Positions 51,811-60,876 of a stretch of 64,000 bases of DNA are shown here, piece by piece. The notes beneath the pieces are model-generated. The model ran no database searches and was not told where the DNA came from. It was given only the letters and a program-made list of their open reading frames with translations. This DNA is from Cellulosimicrobium cellulans. GTDB taxonomy: Bacteria > Actinomycetota > Actinomycetes > Actinomycetales > Cellulomonadaceae. Where the stretch lies: contig NZ_JAFGYF010000001.1 of NCBI RefSeq assembly GCF_016921195.1, positions 124,001 through 188,000 on the forward strand. Direction: 5' to 3'. A program made the position numbers and the translations under genes. Position 1 is the stretch's first letter, and every line of letters starts with the position of its first letter.

Positions 51811-52009
51811 GTTCCGTCTCCCCGGAAAACCACCCTGACCTGCGAAGACCAGCCCGCGCGCGACGCGCCCGACCGGCTTGTGACGTGCGGTCAGATCTCG
51901 GGGTGAAAAGTCGCGTCATGAACGGGACCTTGGTCCATCTCTTCTTGTAGCAACACACCGGAACTCGCCACGTGGGGATGACGTGACCGGAGAGCATCTG
52001 GAGGAGAAC

Positions 52010-52264
52010 ATGAGCACCATCGAGCTGGTCCGCCCTGCGGCGGCCCCGTCGGAGCTGGTCGCCACGCCGATCGCTCCGCTGACCCGCCGCGAGCGGGTCG
52101 TCCTGTCGAACCTGTCTGAGGACGTCACGCTCGAGCAGATCGCCACCAAGCTCTTCGTCACGCGCAACACGGTGAAGTCCCAGGTCCGCAGTCTCTACCG
52201 CAAGCTCGGGGTCTCGACGCGCGCCGAGGCCGTGGCGTGGGCGCGGGCGGCCGGCCTGCGCTGA
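52010..52264 (+). CDS. Stand-alone LuxR-type HTH regulator
   Basis: 84 residues: about 30 residues of leader, then a complete LuxR/GerE HTH (LTRRERVVLSNLSEDVTLEQIATKLFVTRNTVKSQVRSLYRKLGV). There is no sensor or receiver domain, so activity is set by expression level or a partner. GGAGGAG gives a strong ribosome binding site for ATG 52010. The helix NTVKSQVRSLYRKLG nearly matches that of the large LuxR protein at the right end. Confidence 0.88.
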   Translation: MSTIELVRPAAAPSELVATPIAPLTRRERVVLSNLSEDVTLEQIATKLFVTRNTVKSQVRSLYRKLGVSTRAEAVAWARAAGLR

Positions 52265-52343
52265 CGAACGGCCCGGCGCTCCCGCCTGGCCGCGGGCGTG
52301 ACCGCGTCACCCGCGCGACACGACGTCGTGCGACACTCCGCGT

Positions 52344-52772
52344 ATGACTCTGCGCAGACTGGTGGTGGCCGCGGCGATCGTCGACGATCTCGTCGCTCCG
52401 CGGCTCCTGCTCAGCGCGCGCCGGTCACGACCGTCGCACCTCGCAGGTCGCTGGGAGTTCCCCGGGGGCAAGGTCGACCCCGGGGAGACGCCGACGCAGG
52501 CGCTGCACCGCGAGCTGCGTGAGGAGCTGGGCGTCGCCGTCGAGCTCGGTGACGAGCTCGTGGGGCCCGACCACGGGACGTGGATCATCACCGACCGTCA
52601 CGTCATGCGCCTGTGGTTCGCGCGCATCACCGCGGGGGAGCCGCAGCCGCTCGTGGAGCACGACGAGCTGACCTGGCTCGACGCCGGGAGCTGGCTGACC
52701 GTGCCGTGGCTGGACGCGGACGTGCGGATCGTCGAGGCGCTCGCGCGCCAGGTCGCGGCCGAGGCGGTCTGA
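52344..52772 (+). CDS. MutT-type NUDIX hydrolase (8-oxo-dGTPase-like)
   Basis: 142 residues. The Nudix box is complete: [17 protein letters not shown] then REELGV. WEFPGGK and the size match MutT, which hydrolyses 8-oxo-dGTP, though a CTP/other NTP pyrophosphatase is possible. GACACT six bases before the ATG points to a leaderless start. The following 294 bases hold only a terminator. Confidence 0.9.
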   Translation: MTLRRLVVAAAIVDDLVAPRLLLSARRSRPSHLAGRWEFPGGKVDPGETPTQALHRELREELGVAVELGDELVGPDHGTWIITDRHVMRLWFARITAGEPQPLVEHDELTWLDAGSWLTVPWLDADVRIVEALARQVAAEAV

Positions 52773-53006
52773 CGCGGCACCCCGTGCCGGCGTCGTGAGG
52801 TGCCGTCAGTCGCCGTCGATGACCGGCATCGCGGCAAGCCGGCGTTCGACCTCGCGCCGCGGCCGCAGCCGGACGACGAGCACGTCCGGGGCGTCTCGCG
52901 GGATCTCCGCCGGTACGACGTGCGCCACAGGCGAGCGACGACGTCGTCGTCCTGTCCGCGGAGAAGCATCGGCCGACCCTGGCCACCACCCCGTCCGTGA
53001 GTGCAC

Positions 53007-53046
53007 GAGAGAGCCGCGGCCGAATCGATCCGACCGCGACTCTCTC
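53007..53046 (-). terminator. Terminator hairpin of the GH87-like gene
   Basis: GAGAGAG (53007-53013) pairs with CTCTCTC (53040-53046); CGCGG/CCGCG extend the stem with single mismatches around loop AATCGATC. It ends 21 bases past the stop on the minus strand. Confidence 0.65.
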
Positions 53047-53066
53047 ATGCGCTCAGCGGGGTGGGG

Positions 53067-55160
53067 TCAGCCGGCCGGCTGGACCCACGGGGATGGGGCC
53101 GGGGGAGCGACGACCGGGGGCCGGTCGGTGCAGCTCGGCGCGTTCGGCACGAACCGGCCGAGCCAGTTGACCGTGCCCGGCTCCCACGGGCTGAGCGACG
53201 TGCCGTCGTTGCCGCCGAGGTCGGTGAGCGTGAACTCGGTGCCGCCGTCCGGGAAGTTGAACGCTCCGCAGTTGTTCACGCCCGCCCAGCCGACGTTGCG
53301 CGCGTCGACGTTCTCGAACGACGCGCCGCCACGCACACGGGCGCTCACCACGGACGTCCCGGTGCCGTCGACCCGCACGTCCTTGAACGCGACGCCCTCG
53401 ATCGCGACCTGGTCCTTCACCCCCCAGTCGGAGACCAGCATGATCGCGTTGTAGGTGCTGTCGAGGTAGTGGTCGCCAGTGACCCGGACGTCGGCGTCGA
53501 TGTCGCGGTCGAGCGCGTAGAACCAGATCGCACCGAGCCCGATGTTCCAGTTGAGCTCGTAGGTGCCCGCGCGCACCGCGGTGTTGTCGGTGAGGTCGAG
53601 CCGCCCCGCGAACGGCTCGGCGCCGAACCGCGACCCGACGTGCAGCCCACTGCCCTCGCGCACCGGGTCGGCGACGAGGTTCGCGCGCACCGTGGTGTCC
53701 GTGCCGCCGTAGACCGCGATGCCGTTGGCGAGGGTGTTCGACTGGATCGTGTTGTTCTCGAACACGTTGCCGGAGTTCTGCAGCTTCTCCGACCACAGGG
53801 CGAGGCCGTCGTCGCCGGTGTTCCGGACGAAGACGTTCCGCACGACCGAGTTCGTCACGCCCCCGTGGAAGTTCAGGGCGTCGGCGATCTGGTCGACGAC
53901 GACGGTGTTCTCCACGCGCAGGTCGTCCATCGGTCCGTCGAACCACAAGCCGACCTTGGTGTGCTGGATGTACAGGCCGGAGATCGACGACGCGCTCAGC
54001 GCCCCGCCGACGCCGTTCACCTGGTCGGTGTCGATGCGCTCGCGCACGTCCCCGACGATCGCGAAGTCGCGCAGGTGCACGTTCGTGCTCCCGCCCTCGT
54101 CGGCGTACTTCCCGTAGAACCCGACCCCGGTGTGCACGGACCCGTCGGGGGCGGGCGCGTCGAGCGCGACCTCCTTGCCCCGGAAGATCGTGTACCAGCT
54201 GCCGGCGCCCTGGATCGTCACGTCGTCGACGACGACGTGACGGTTCACCTGGTAGACGCCCGGCGGGACGTACACCTCGAGGCGGTGCTTCCTGGCGAAC
54301 GCGATCGCCTTGTCGAGCGCGTCGGCGGAGTCGCGTCGGCCGGTGGGGTCCGCCCCGAAGAGCAGCGCGTTCGCCGCGAGCAGGCGTACCTTCGGCGGCG
54401 CGACCTTCTCGGAGTCGAGCAGGTCGACGACGGTCCACTCCGCGGCTCCGCGCGTGGGCACCGTGAGGCGGACGACGTCGCCCTTCTTGTAGGTCTTCCC
54501 GAGCAGGAGCCGCTGCTCGTCGTAGAACTTCATGGGGCGGAACGGCTTCTCGAACGTCGGGGTCGGCGAGGTCTCCGCGGGGACGCACGCGCACTCGGTG
54601 ACCCACCAGCCGGGCTGGAGGAGGTCCGCCGTGGGGTCGTTGGTGAACGGGTACTGGTTGTACAGGTAGGAGTATGCCGACGTGAGCGTCATACGCCGGT
54701 CGAGGCCGACCTTCTTGCCCTGGCGCAGGACCGACACGTCGAGCGGCGACGTGATCCCGCCGCCCGTGGGGGAGTCGGGGATCGAGTACCTGACCGTGAT
54801 CGCGTTCGCGTCCGCGGGGAGGGTGAACTCCACCTTCTGCCCCGCCGTGAGCCGGACGGCCGAGCGACCCGATGCCTCGGCCTCGATCGTGTAGGCGTCG
54901 CGCCCTGGACCGATCACGGTCCCCGTCGTCACGGCGTTCTCCGCCTCCTGCTCGAGGAACGGCACGGCGGCCCCGCGGCCCTCGACGAGTGCAGGGTCGA
55001 CGGCGGCCCGTGTCACCACGGCCGGGGCCGGCGGCTGGGGCTTGCCGTGGGCGAGGGCCGCCGACGCGGTGCCCGCCACGAGCGTGAGAGCGACCGCCGT
55101 CGCGGCCGCGACGCGAGCGCGACGGCGGCGCGCCGAGGGGTGGTTCGTGCTGCGAATCAT
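53067..55160 (-). CDS. Secreted beta-helix glycoside hydrolase, GH87-like (alpha-1,3-glucanase/mycodextranase type)
   Basis: 697 residues. Signal peptide 1-37 ends ALA. A CBM35-like beta-sandwich (about 65-175) begins FLEQEAENA. The catalytic part is a right-handed parallel beta-helix (about 260-650) starting LLFGADPTGRRDSADALDKAI. Three aspartates in the arrangement used by GH87/GH28 are seen: Asp428 in IADALNFHGG and Asp450-Asp451 in NTGDDGLALWS. The GH87 assignment rests on overall resemblance, including WWVTECACVPAETSP and the CBM, and could be wrong at family level. It would cleave alpha-1,3-glucan of fungal walls or dental-type mutan. An AT-rich stretch with TATCAT (minus, 55315-55310) may be its promoter. 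Confidence 0.75.
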   Translation of the reverse strand: MIRSTNHPSARRRRARVAAATAVALTLVAGTASAALAHGKPQPPAPAVVTRAAVDPALVEGRGAAVPFLEQEAENAVTTGTVIGPGRDAYTIEAEASGRSAVRLTAGQKVEFTLPADANAITVRYSIPDSPTGGGITSPLDVSVLRQGKKVGLDRRMTLTSAYSYLYNQYPFTNDPTADLLQPGWWVTECACVPAETSPTPTFEKPFRPMKFYDEQRLLLGKTYKKGDVVRLTVPTRGAAEWTVVDLLDSEKVAPPKVRLLAANALLFGADPTGRRDSADALDKAIAFARKHRLEVYVPPGVYQVNRHVVVDDVTIQGAGSWYTIFRGKEVALDAPAPDGSVHTGVGFYGKYADEGGSTNVHLRDFAIVGDVRERIDTDQVNGVGGALSASSISGLYIQHTKVGLWFDGPMDDLRVENTVVVDQIADALNFHGGVTNSVVRNVFVRNTGDDGLALWSEKLQNSGNVFENNTIQSNTLANGIAVYGGTDTTVRANLVADPVREGSGLHVGSRFGAEPFAGRLDLTDNTAVRAGTYELNWNIGLGAIWFYALDRDIDADVRVTGDHYLDSTYNAIMLVSDWGVKDQVAIEGVAFKDVRVDGTGTSVVSARVRGGASFENVDARNVGWAGVNNCGAFNFPDGGTEFTLTDLGGNDGTSLSPWEPGTVNWLGRFVPNAPSCTDRPPVVAPPAPSPWVQPAG

Positions 55161-55400
55161 CGTTGACCCGTCTTCTCTCGGGAGGCGTCCGCCTCCGTGC
55201 TCACCGGAGGGCGTGCTGACCTTCCGGCCCGCTGCGCGGTCGCACCTCCGCGCAGGGTCGTCTCGTGCCGAACACTAGAGCGCCGTCGAGGCGAACACAA
55301 GGCTCTGTAATGATATTGCGCTCGATAGTCCATTTTTTGCGTGCGCAGTCCGCGCCTGCCGGTCGACGGAGCGCGAGCCGTGGACACCGGTTGAGCACGC

Positions 55401-55417
55401 GTCTACCCTGGGTAGAC
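55401..55417 (+). promoter_or_regulatory. Palindromic operator before vapBC
   Basis: GTCTACCCTGGGTAGAC is a perfect 17-base palindrome around its central T, 31 bases before the vapB ATG. A half-site-like GGTAGAAG follows at 55433. It suits repression by the VapBC complex. Confidence 0.65.
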
Positions 55418-55448
55418 GAACTGCTCCGCCATGGTAGAAGGGTGTCCG

Positions 55449-55718
55449 ATGAGCCTCAACATCAAGAACGAGCGCACCCACGCGCTGGTGCGCCGGCTGG
55501 CGGAGACCACGGGCCAGTCGCAGACGAGCGCGATCGAGGAGGCGGTCCAGCACCGTCTCGACGAGGTGCTCGAGTCCCGGTCGAGGGGCGACGAGGCCGT
55601 CGCGGCCCGACGCGCCGAGATCGCCCGGCTCCTCGACGAGATCCGCGTCGACCTCGACGTCGACAGCGTCCGTGCCGCCGAGGCGTCCCTCTACGACGAG
55701 AGCGGTCTCCCTCGGTGA
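55449..55718 (+). CDS. vapB: VapB-type antitoxin
   Basis: 89 residues. The N-terminus MSLNIKNERTHALVRRLAETTGQSQTSAIEEAVQHRL matches the Rv0623-like VapB family, with a DNA-binding first part and a long helix that wraps the toxin. ATG 55449 starts the conserved part; an earlier in-frame start would add six residues. The stop overlaps vapC (GTGA). Confidence 0.9.
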   Translation: MSLNIKNERTHALVRRLAETTGQSQTSAIEEAVQHRLDEVLESRSRGDEAVAARRAEIARLLDEIRVDLDVDSVRAAEASLYDESGLPR

Positions 55719-56125
55719 TCGTCGACACCTCGGCGATCGTCGCGGTCGTCCTGGGCGAGCCGGGTGCCGACACGCTCTCCGAGATCCTGCTCGCCGCCAG
55801 CCGTCCGCGTATGGCCGCACCGACCCTCGTCGAGCTCTACGCCGTCCTGGACAACCGGTCGTCCCCAGCACAACGTCGCCGGCTCGACGCCCTCCTCGAG
55901 CTGTACGGGATCGAGATCGAGCCGTTCACGGCCGAGCACGCCGAGATCGCCCGCGAGGCCTACCGGGAGTTCGGCCGGGGGAGCGGACACCCCGCGCGGC
56001 TCAACCTCGGGGACTGCTTCGCGTACGCGCTGGCTGCCGCGACGCGCGACCGGCTCCTCTTCGTGGGCGACGACTTCTCGCGCACCGACCTGCGCCCCGC
56101 GCACGAGGCCGCACCGCCGGCCTGA
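55715..56125 (+). CDS. vapC: VapC-type PIN-domain ribonuclease toxin
   Basis: 136 residues. PIN acids are Asp4 (VIVDTSAIV), Glu40 (TLVELYAV), Asp100 (NLGDCFAYALA) and Asp119/120 (FVGDDFSRTD), complete for Mg2+-dependent RNA cleavage. GTG start at 55715 inside the vapB stop. VapC toxins cut tRNA or rRNA when the antitoxin is degraded. Confidence 0.92.
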   Translation: MIVDTSAIVAVVLGEPGADTLSEILLAASRPRMAAPTLVELYAVLDNRSSPAQRRRLDALLELYGIEIEPFTAEHAEIAREAYREFGRGSGHPARLNLGDCFAYALAAATRDRLLFVGDDFSRTDLRPAHEAAPPA

Positions 56126-56196
56126 GCCGCCACCGCGCGCCGGGCGCCGACGACGGCCGACGCGCGGAGCGGCCCCGTGCCCGGTACGTTCGCGGC

Positions 56197-58071
56197 GTGA
56201 GCCGCCTCGGAGCCAGGATGCGCGCGTCGGTCGCCGCCGCGGGGGAGAGGGTCCCGCCGTGGGCGTCCGTGACGCTCGGGGTCGTGTGCGCGCTCGTCGG
56301 CGCGGTGCTCGTCCTGCGCCCGTTCGCGTCGCTCGCGCTCCTGGTGGTCGCGGTCGTCGTGGGTGCCGTCGTCCTCGGCGTCACGGAGCTCGTCGCCGGT
56401 CGGTCGCCCGACCGGGGCGACGAGACCGGCCCCGGCGCACCGCAGTCCCCGCGCTGGCCGCACGTCGCGCGCGGCCTTGTGTTCCTGGCGCTCGCGGTCG
56501 CGGTCGTCCTGTGGCCGGCTCCGTCGATCGTCGTCGTCGCGGTCCTCGTGGGCGTCGGGCTCGTCGTCGCGGGTGTGCTGGACGGGTTCGAAGGACTGCG
56601 GTCGACCGGCGCCGACCGCTGGACGCGCCTGGCGCTCGGTGCGGCCTCGGTGGTGCTGGGCGTGCTGGCCCTCGTGTGGCCCGACGTCACGGTGCTCGTC
56701 GTCGCCGTGGTCTTCGGCGTCCGCGTCGTGGTCCTCGGCGTGCGCCTCGTCGTCTCCGGGGTCCGCCGTGCTCGCGCGCAGGCGGGACCGTCCGGCGCCA
56801 CGTACGGCGCCGTGCCCGTCGGCGCGGGCGGCGCGCTCGCCGCGCGCGAGCCGTCCGAGCCCCGGCGCCACGGCCGGGTCGCGCTCGTCGGGGCGGTCCT
56901 CGCCGTCGTCGCGGCCGGAGCGCTCGCCGCCGTCAGCGTCGGCCTGCACCGCGCGGCGCGGCAGGTCGACGCGTTCTACGACCCGCCCGCGTCCCTCCCG
57001 GCCGAGCCCGGTCGCCTCGTGCGGGCAGAGCCGTTCACGCGGAAGATCCCCGACGGCGCGACCGCGTGGCGCATCCTCTACACGACCACCCGCGACGAGG
57101 GCGAGCCTGTCGTGGCGAGCGGGATCGTCGTCGTGCCGGACGCCCTCGAGGGCGACGCCGCGCCGCCCGTGGTCGCGTGGGCCCACGGCACGACGGGCTC
57201 CGCGCGCGGCTGCGCGCCGTCGGTCCTCGACGAGCCGTTCGAGTCCGGCGCGTTCTTCCTGCTCGACGACGTCCTCGCGCACGGCTGGGCGCTCGTCGCC
57301 ACGGACTACGTCGGCCTGGGGACCGACGGACCCCACCCGTACCTCGTCGGCCAGGGCGAGGCGCGGTCCGTCCTCGATGCCGTCCGCGCCGCGCGCGAGC
57401 TCGACGGCGCGACGCTCGGCGAGCAGACCGTCGTCTGGGGCCACTCGCAGGGCGGACACGCCGCACTGTGGACCGGGGCCGTCGCCCCGGAGTACGCGCC
57501 CGACGTCCCTCTCGCCGGCGTCGCCGCGCTCGCGCCCGCGAGCGACCTCACCGGCCTCGTCCCCCACCTGGAGAACGTCGCGGGCGGCAGCGTGTTCGCG
57601 TCGTTCGTCGTCGAGGCGTACGACGCGATCTACCCGGACAGCGACGCGGCCGGGTACGTCCGTCCCGGGGCGCGGTTCGTCGTGCGGGAGATGGCGTCGC
57701 GCTGCCTGTCCGAGCCGAGCACGCTCGTCTCGGTCGCCGAGGCGTTGTCGATGGACCAGCCGCTGTGGACGACCGACCCGACGACGGGCCCGCTGGGCGA
57801 GCGCCTGGCCGAGAACGTGCCGACGGGTCCGGTCGCCGCGCCGCTGCTCGTCGCCCAGGGAGCGTCCGACACGCTGATCCTCCCCACCGCGCAGGACGCG
57901 TACGTCGGCGCGCGGTGCGCCGCCGGACAACCGGTCGACTACCGCACGTACCCGGGGCGCGACCACGTCGGGCTCGTGCAGGCCGACTCCCCGCTCGCCC
58001 CGGACCTCGTGCGGTGGACCGAGGCGCGCCTCGCGGGCGAGCCACCGACCCCCACGTGCGCCGCGGGGTGA
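56197..58071 (+). CDS. HdeD-like (DUF308) membrane region fused to a secretory-lipase-type hydrolase
   Basis: 624 residues. The N-terminal 200 residues contain six hydrophobic helices in the three-hairpin pattern of HdeD (LRPFASLALLVVAVVVGAVVLGVTELVAG and LALGAASVVLGVLALVWPDVTVLVV). A further helix (about 228-250) leads to an outer hydrolase domain (about 260-620) with the nucleophile elbow GHSQGGHAA, Asp in GASDTLILP and His in GRDHVG. It matches secretory lipases/triacylglycerol lipases of fungal LIP type. The enzyme is thus probably membrane-tethered outside. TACGTT six bases before the GTG suggests a leaderless start. Confidence 0.83.
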   Translation: MSRLGARMRASVAAAGERVPPWASVTLGVVCALVGAVLVLRPFASLALLVVAVVVGAVVLGVTELVAGRSPDRGDETGPGAPQSPRWPHVARGLVFLALAVAVVLWPAPSIVVVAVLVGVGLVVAGVLDGFEGLRSTGADRWTRLALGAASVVLGVLALVWPDVTVLVVAVVFGVRVVVLGVRLVVSGVRRARAQAGPSGATYGAVPVGAGGALAAREPSEPRRHGRVALVGAVLAVVAAGALAAVSVGLHRAARQVDAFYDPPASLPAEPGRLVRAEPFTRKIPDGATAWRILYTTTRDEGEPVVASGIVVVPDALEGDAAPPVVAWAHGTTGSARGCAPSVLDEPFESGAFFLLDDVLAHGWALVATDYVGLGTDGPHPYLVGQGEARSVLDAVRAARELDGATLGEQTVVWGHSQGGHAALWTGAVAPEYAPDVPLAGVAALAPASDLTGLVPHLENVAGGSVFASFVVEAYDAIYPDSDAAGYVRPGARFVVREMASRCLSEPSTLVSVAEALSMDQPLWTTDPTTGPLGERLAENVPTGPVAAPLLVAQGASDTLILPTAQDAYVGARCAAGQPVDYRTYPGRDHVGLVQADSPLAPDLVRWTEARLAGEPPTPTCAAG

Positions 58072-58078
58072 CCCGACC

Positions 58079-59377
58079 TCAGGGGGCGACCAGGCCGCCG
58101 TCGGGCGCGCGGACGCCCGCGGCCCACGCGTCGTGGCCGGCGAGGTCCGCCGGGTAGCGGGCCGCGGCGCGCTCGTCGAGGTCGACGCCGAAGCCCGCCG
58201 CGTCGTGCGGGCGCAGCCACCCGTCGACGATCCGCAGCGTGCCGGGGAAGACCTCGTGCACGGCGTCCGAGTACACGTGGCCCTCCTGGATGCCGAACGC
58301 GGTCGACGTGACGTCGAGCGCGACGTTCGCCGCGGCACCCACCGGTGACGTGTCGCCCGGCGCGTGCCAGGCCGTGCGCACCCCGACCATCTCGGCCGCC
58401 GTCGCGATCGCCCGGCCCGCGCTGAGGCCGCCGATCGCGCTGATGTGGCACCGGATCAGGTCGACGCCGCCGCCGAGGACGAGCCGCGCGGCGTCGGGGA
58501 AGGACGTCGCGAGCTCGCCCACCGCGATCGGCACGGGTGAGGCGGCGCGCACCTCCGGGAGGCGGTCCCAGTGCTCGGGTGCGAGGACGTCCTCGAGGAA
58601 GAACGGGCGATACGGCTCGAGCGCCCGGGCGAGCATGACGGCCTGCTTGGGCGTGAGGCGCGAGTGGACGTCGTGCAGCAGCTCGACCTGCTCGCCCAGC
58701 GCCTCGCGCGCCGCCGCGAAGAGCCGCGGCGTGCGGCGCAGGTACTCCTCGACGCTCCACCCGTGGGGGTGGGGCGCCGCGGGGTAGCCGGGCTCGGGGT
58801 CCGCGGCGGTGCCGTAGTGCCCGAGGCCCGGCTGGCCGGTCTGGATGCGCACGTGCCGCCACCCGGCGTCGACGATCCGCGCCGCGTCGTCGACGGTCTC
58901 CTCGACGGTCCGCCCGCTCGCGTGGAGGTACGTGTCGGCCGCGTCGCGGACCTTGCCGCCGAGCAGCTCGTGCACCGGCATGCCCGCGCGCTTGCCGGCG
59001 ATGTCCCACAGTGCCATGTCGAGGCCGGAGATCGCGTTGTTCCCCACGGGCCCCTCGCGCCAGTAGGGCGCGAGCCGCGCGAGGCGCACGAGGTCCCCGA
59101 TGTCGCCGGGGTAGCGGCCGACGACGATCCGCTCGAGGTGGCGCTCCACGTACGCGGCCACGGCGTGCCACCGCTGCGTGTACGTCGCGCACCCGAGCCC
59201 GTACAGGCCGGGCACGTTCGTGTCGACGCGCACGACGACGAGCGGGATGCCGTCCGGCGCGGTGACGATCGCGCGCACGCCGGTGATGCGCGTGCCGTCG
59301 CGCGCGGGCCAGGGGTTCGCAAACGCCGGGTCCACGGGGTCGACGGTGGGCAGCGGCGTGGGCGGGGCGTCGGTCAC
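58079..59377 (-). CDS. Enolase-superfamily sugar-acid dehydratase (ManD/RspA-like)
   Basis: 432 residues. Mandelate-racemase/enolase fold: N-terminal capping domain with VVRVDTNVPGLYGLGCATYTQR and NAISGLDMALWDIAGKRAGMPV, then a barrel with metal ligands in LLHDVHSRLTP, FLEDVLAPE and AVGELATS and the HAPGD segment near the end. It resembles D-mannonate/D-gluconate dehydratases of the ManD (RspA) group. GTG 59377 overlaps the stop of the SDR gene (GTGA), so the two enzymes likely act in sequence on a uronate or aldonate. Confidence 0.87.
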   Translation of the reverse strand: MTDAPPTPLPTVDPVDPAFANPWPARDGTRITGVRAIVTAPDGIPLVVVRVDTNVPGLYGLGCATYTQRWHAVAAYVERHLERIVVGRYPGDIGDLVRLARLAPYWREGPVGNNAISGLDMALWDIAGKRAGMPVHELLGGKVRDAADTYLHASGRTVEETVDDAARIVDAGWRHVRIQTGQPGLGHYGTAADPEPGYPAAPHPHGWSVEEYLRRTPRLFAAAREALGEQVELLHDVHSRLTPKQAVMLARALEPYRPFFLEDVLAPEHWDRLPEVRAASPVPIAVGELATSFPDAARLVLGGGVDLIRCHISAIGGLSAGRAIATAAEMVGVRTAWHAPGDTSPVGAAANVALDVTSTAFGIQEGHVYSDAVHEVFPGTLRIVDGWLRPHDAAGFGVDLDERAAARYPADLAGHDAWAAGVRAPDGGLVAP

Positions 59378-60243
59378 GGAGACTCCGGGGTGGGACGGGC
59401 GTCGGGACGGTGGATCGAGTGCCGTGGGCGGAAGCCGAGCAGCTCGCGCGCGCGGCGCGTGTCGACGAGGCCGTCGCGCGGCCCGATCGCGCGGGTGAGC
59501 GGCACGTCGGGGGCGAACCGGGCAAGGAGGTCGGGCGTCGGGGCGTCGAGGAGCGTGTCGTCCGCGGCGAGCCCGACGACGTGCGCGCCCGCCAGGTCGG
59601 CCGTCAGCCCGGCCTCGATCGCCCGGACGGCGTCGCGCAGGTCCAGGTAGGCCCAGCCCTCGCGCGCCATGACGCGCGGGTCGCGTGCGACGGCCGTCGC
59701 GTTCTCCCGGAGCCCCGCGGCGTCCCGGACGAAGGGGAAGCGGAGCGCGACGACGTCGATGCCCCACCGCCGCCACGCGGCCCGGGCCGCGGCCTCGTCC
59801 GCCTGCTTCGAGAGCGAGTACGCGTCGGCGACGTCGGCGGGCACGTCCTCGTCGAGCGGGTAGTAGGCGGGCCGGACGTCGTGCGGGTTCATGGGCACAC
59901 CGAAGGCGTTGATGCTGCTCGCGATCACCGCACGCCGCACGCCCCGCTCGCCCGCGAGCGAGAGCACCGCCCAGGTCGCGGTCGTGTTGGTCGCGTACAC
60001 CTCGAGCGGGGTGCCCAGGTCCGGGTGCGGGATCGCCGCGAGGTGCACGACGGCGTCCGCGCCGGCGAGCCCGCGGCTCACGTCCTCCGCGCGGCGGGCG
60101 TCGCCGACGACGAGCCGGTCGGCGGGGCACGGGTGCTCGAACGCGGTGGACAGTGCGGTGACCTCGTACCCGCGGTCGAGGAGGTGGCGCACCGTCGCGC
60201 GGCCGATGCCGCCGTCGGCACCGGTGACGAGGATGCGCGTCAT
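59374..60243 (-). CDS. NAD-dependent epimerase/dehydratase-family SDR, uronate-dehydrogenase-like
   Basis: 289 residues. Extended-SDR nucleotide loop VTGADGGIGRATV, DAVVHLAAIPHP, the ASSINAFG serine segment and catalytic YSLSK. The pattern (AAIPHPD, SSINAFGVP, a long C-terminal dimer part) resembles uronate dehydrogenases (Udh), which oxidise galacturonate or glucuronate to the lactone. Coupled by overlap to the dehydratase gene. This would suit breakdown of pectin products made by the lyase at 8.5 kb, though the two loci are far apart. Confidence 0.8.
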   Translation of the reverse strand: MTRILVTGADGGIGRATVRHLLDRGYEVTALSTAFEHPCPADRLVVGDARRAEDVSRGLAGADAVVHLAAIPHPDLGTPLEVYATNTTATWAVLSLAGERGVRRAVIASSINAFGVPMNPHDVRPAYYPLDEDVPADVADAYSLSKQADEAAARAAWRRWGIDVVALRFPFVRDAAGLRENATAVARDPRVMAREGWAYLDLRDAVRAIEAGLTADLAGAHVVGLAADDTLLDAPTPDLLARFAPDVPLTRAIGPRDGLVDTRRARELLGFRPRHSIHRPDARPTPESP

Positions 60244-60263
60244 GGCCTCACCCTACGTCGCCG

Positions 60264-60650
60264 TCACGGGTGGTCGTCACGTTCTTGCGGTCCGCTTGTC
60301 GAGGTCTTGCTCTCGGGCGGGGCGGCGCCCGCTCGTGCGCGGAGCATGCTCGCGACGTCCGCGAGCGTGCTGCCCACCGCGCGCGGCGCGCGCTCGGGGC
60401 GGAGGTAGCGCGCGTCGTCGTCCGGGTCGTCGGCCTCGTCGGGCGCCACGTCCGCGCCGGTCCAGGCTCTCGGGGTGTCGGGCGGGACGGGTGCCGCCGT
60501 CGTGCCCGGCACCACGCGGGCGCCGCCCGCGCGCCATGCGAGCGTCGCGTCGACGAGGCGCCGGTACACGCCCGCGTCGAGCGGGTCGCGGAGCCACGCG
60601 TCCGCCGCCTCGGCGACGTGCCGCGCAAGCCGCGCGTCCTGGTCGGTCAT
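60264..60650 (-). CDS. Conserved-looking hypothetical protein
   Basis: 128 residues, acidic, no membrane segment. The first 40 residues form predicted helices (LARHVAEAADAWLRDPLDAGVYRRLVDATLAWR), and the rest is Pro/Asp-rich and disordered. A very strong ribosome binding site (GGGAGGAGG) precedes the ATG, so translation is likely. It lies 20 bases before the SDR gene on the same strand. No family recognised. Confidence 0.65.
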   Translation of the reverse strand: MTDQDARLARHVAEAADAWLRDPLDAGVYRRLVDATLAWRAGGARVVPGTTAAPVPPDTPRAWTGADVAPDEADDPDDDARYLRPERAPRAVGSTLADVASMLRARAGAAPPESKTSTSGPQERDDHP

Positions 60651-60876
60651 GCGGTCCTCCTCCCGCGCCGGTGCCTTGAGGGGCGAGCCTAGACCCGGCC
60701 GGTCGTCGCCACCGGACGGGCCCCGCTCGGAGCGGCGGGTGCCGTCGACCGGCTCGCGGGCGACGACGGGACGCGCACCTCGTGGCGGACCTGCGTCGGA
60801 TCGAGGTCGCGGGGGCTCGGCGCAGGGCCGGTCGGGTGCGGTCCGGCTCGACGGCTGCCGCGCCCGACGACGAGGG

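Noticed and set aside
52806-53048. Minus-strand frame of up to 80 codons between the NUDIX and GH87-like genes (ending RRLAAMPVIDGD)
   Set aside because: No ribosome binding site or recognisable domain, and its upstream part overlaps the GH87 terminator. It could be a gene remnant, but I cannot support it.
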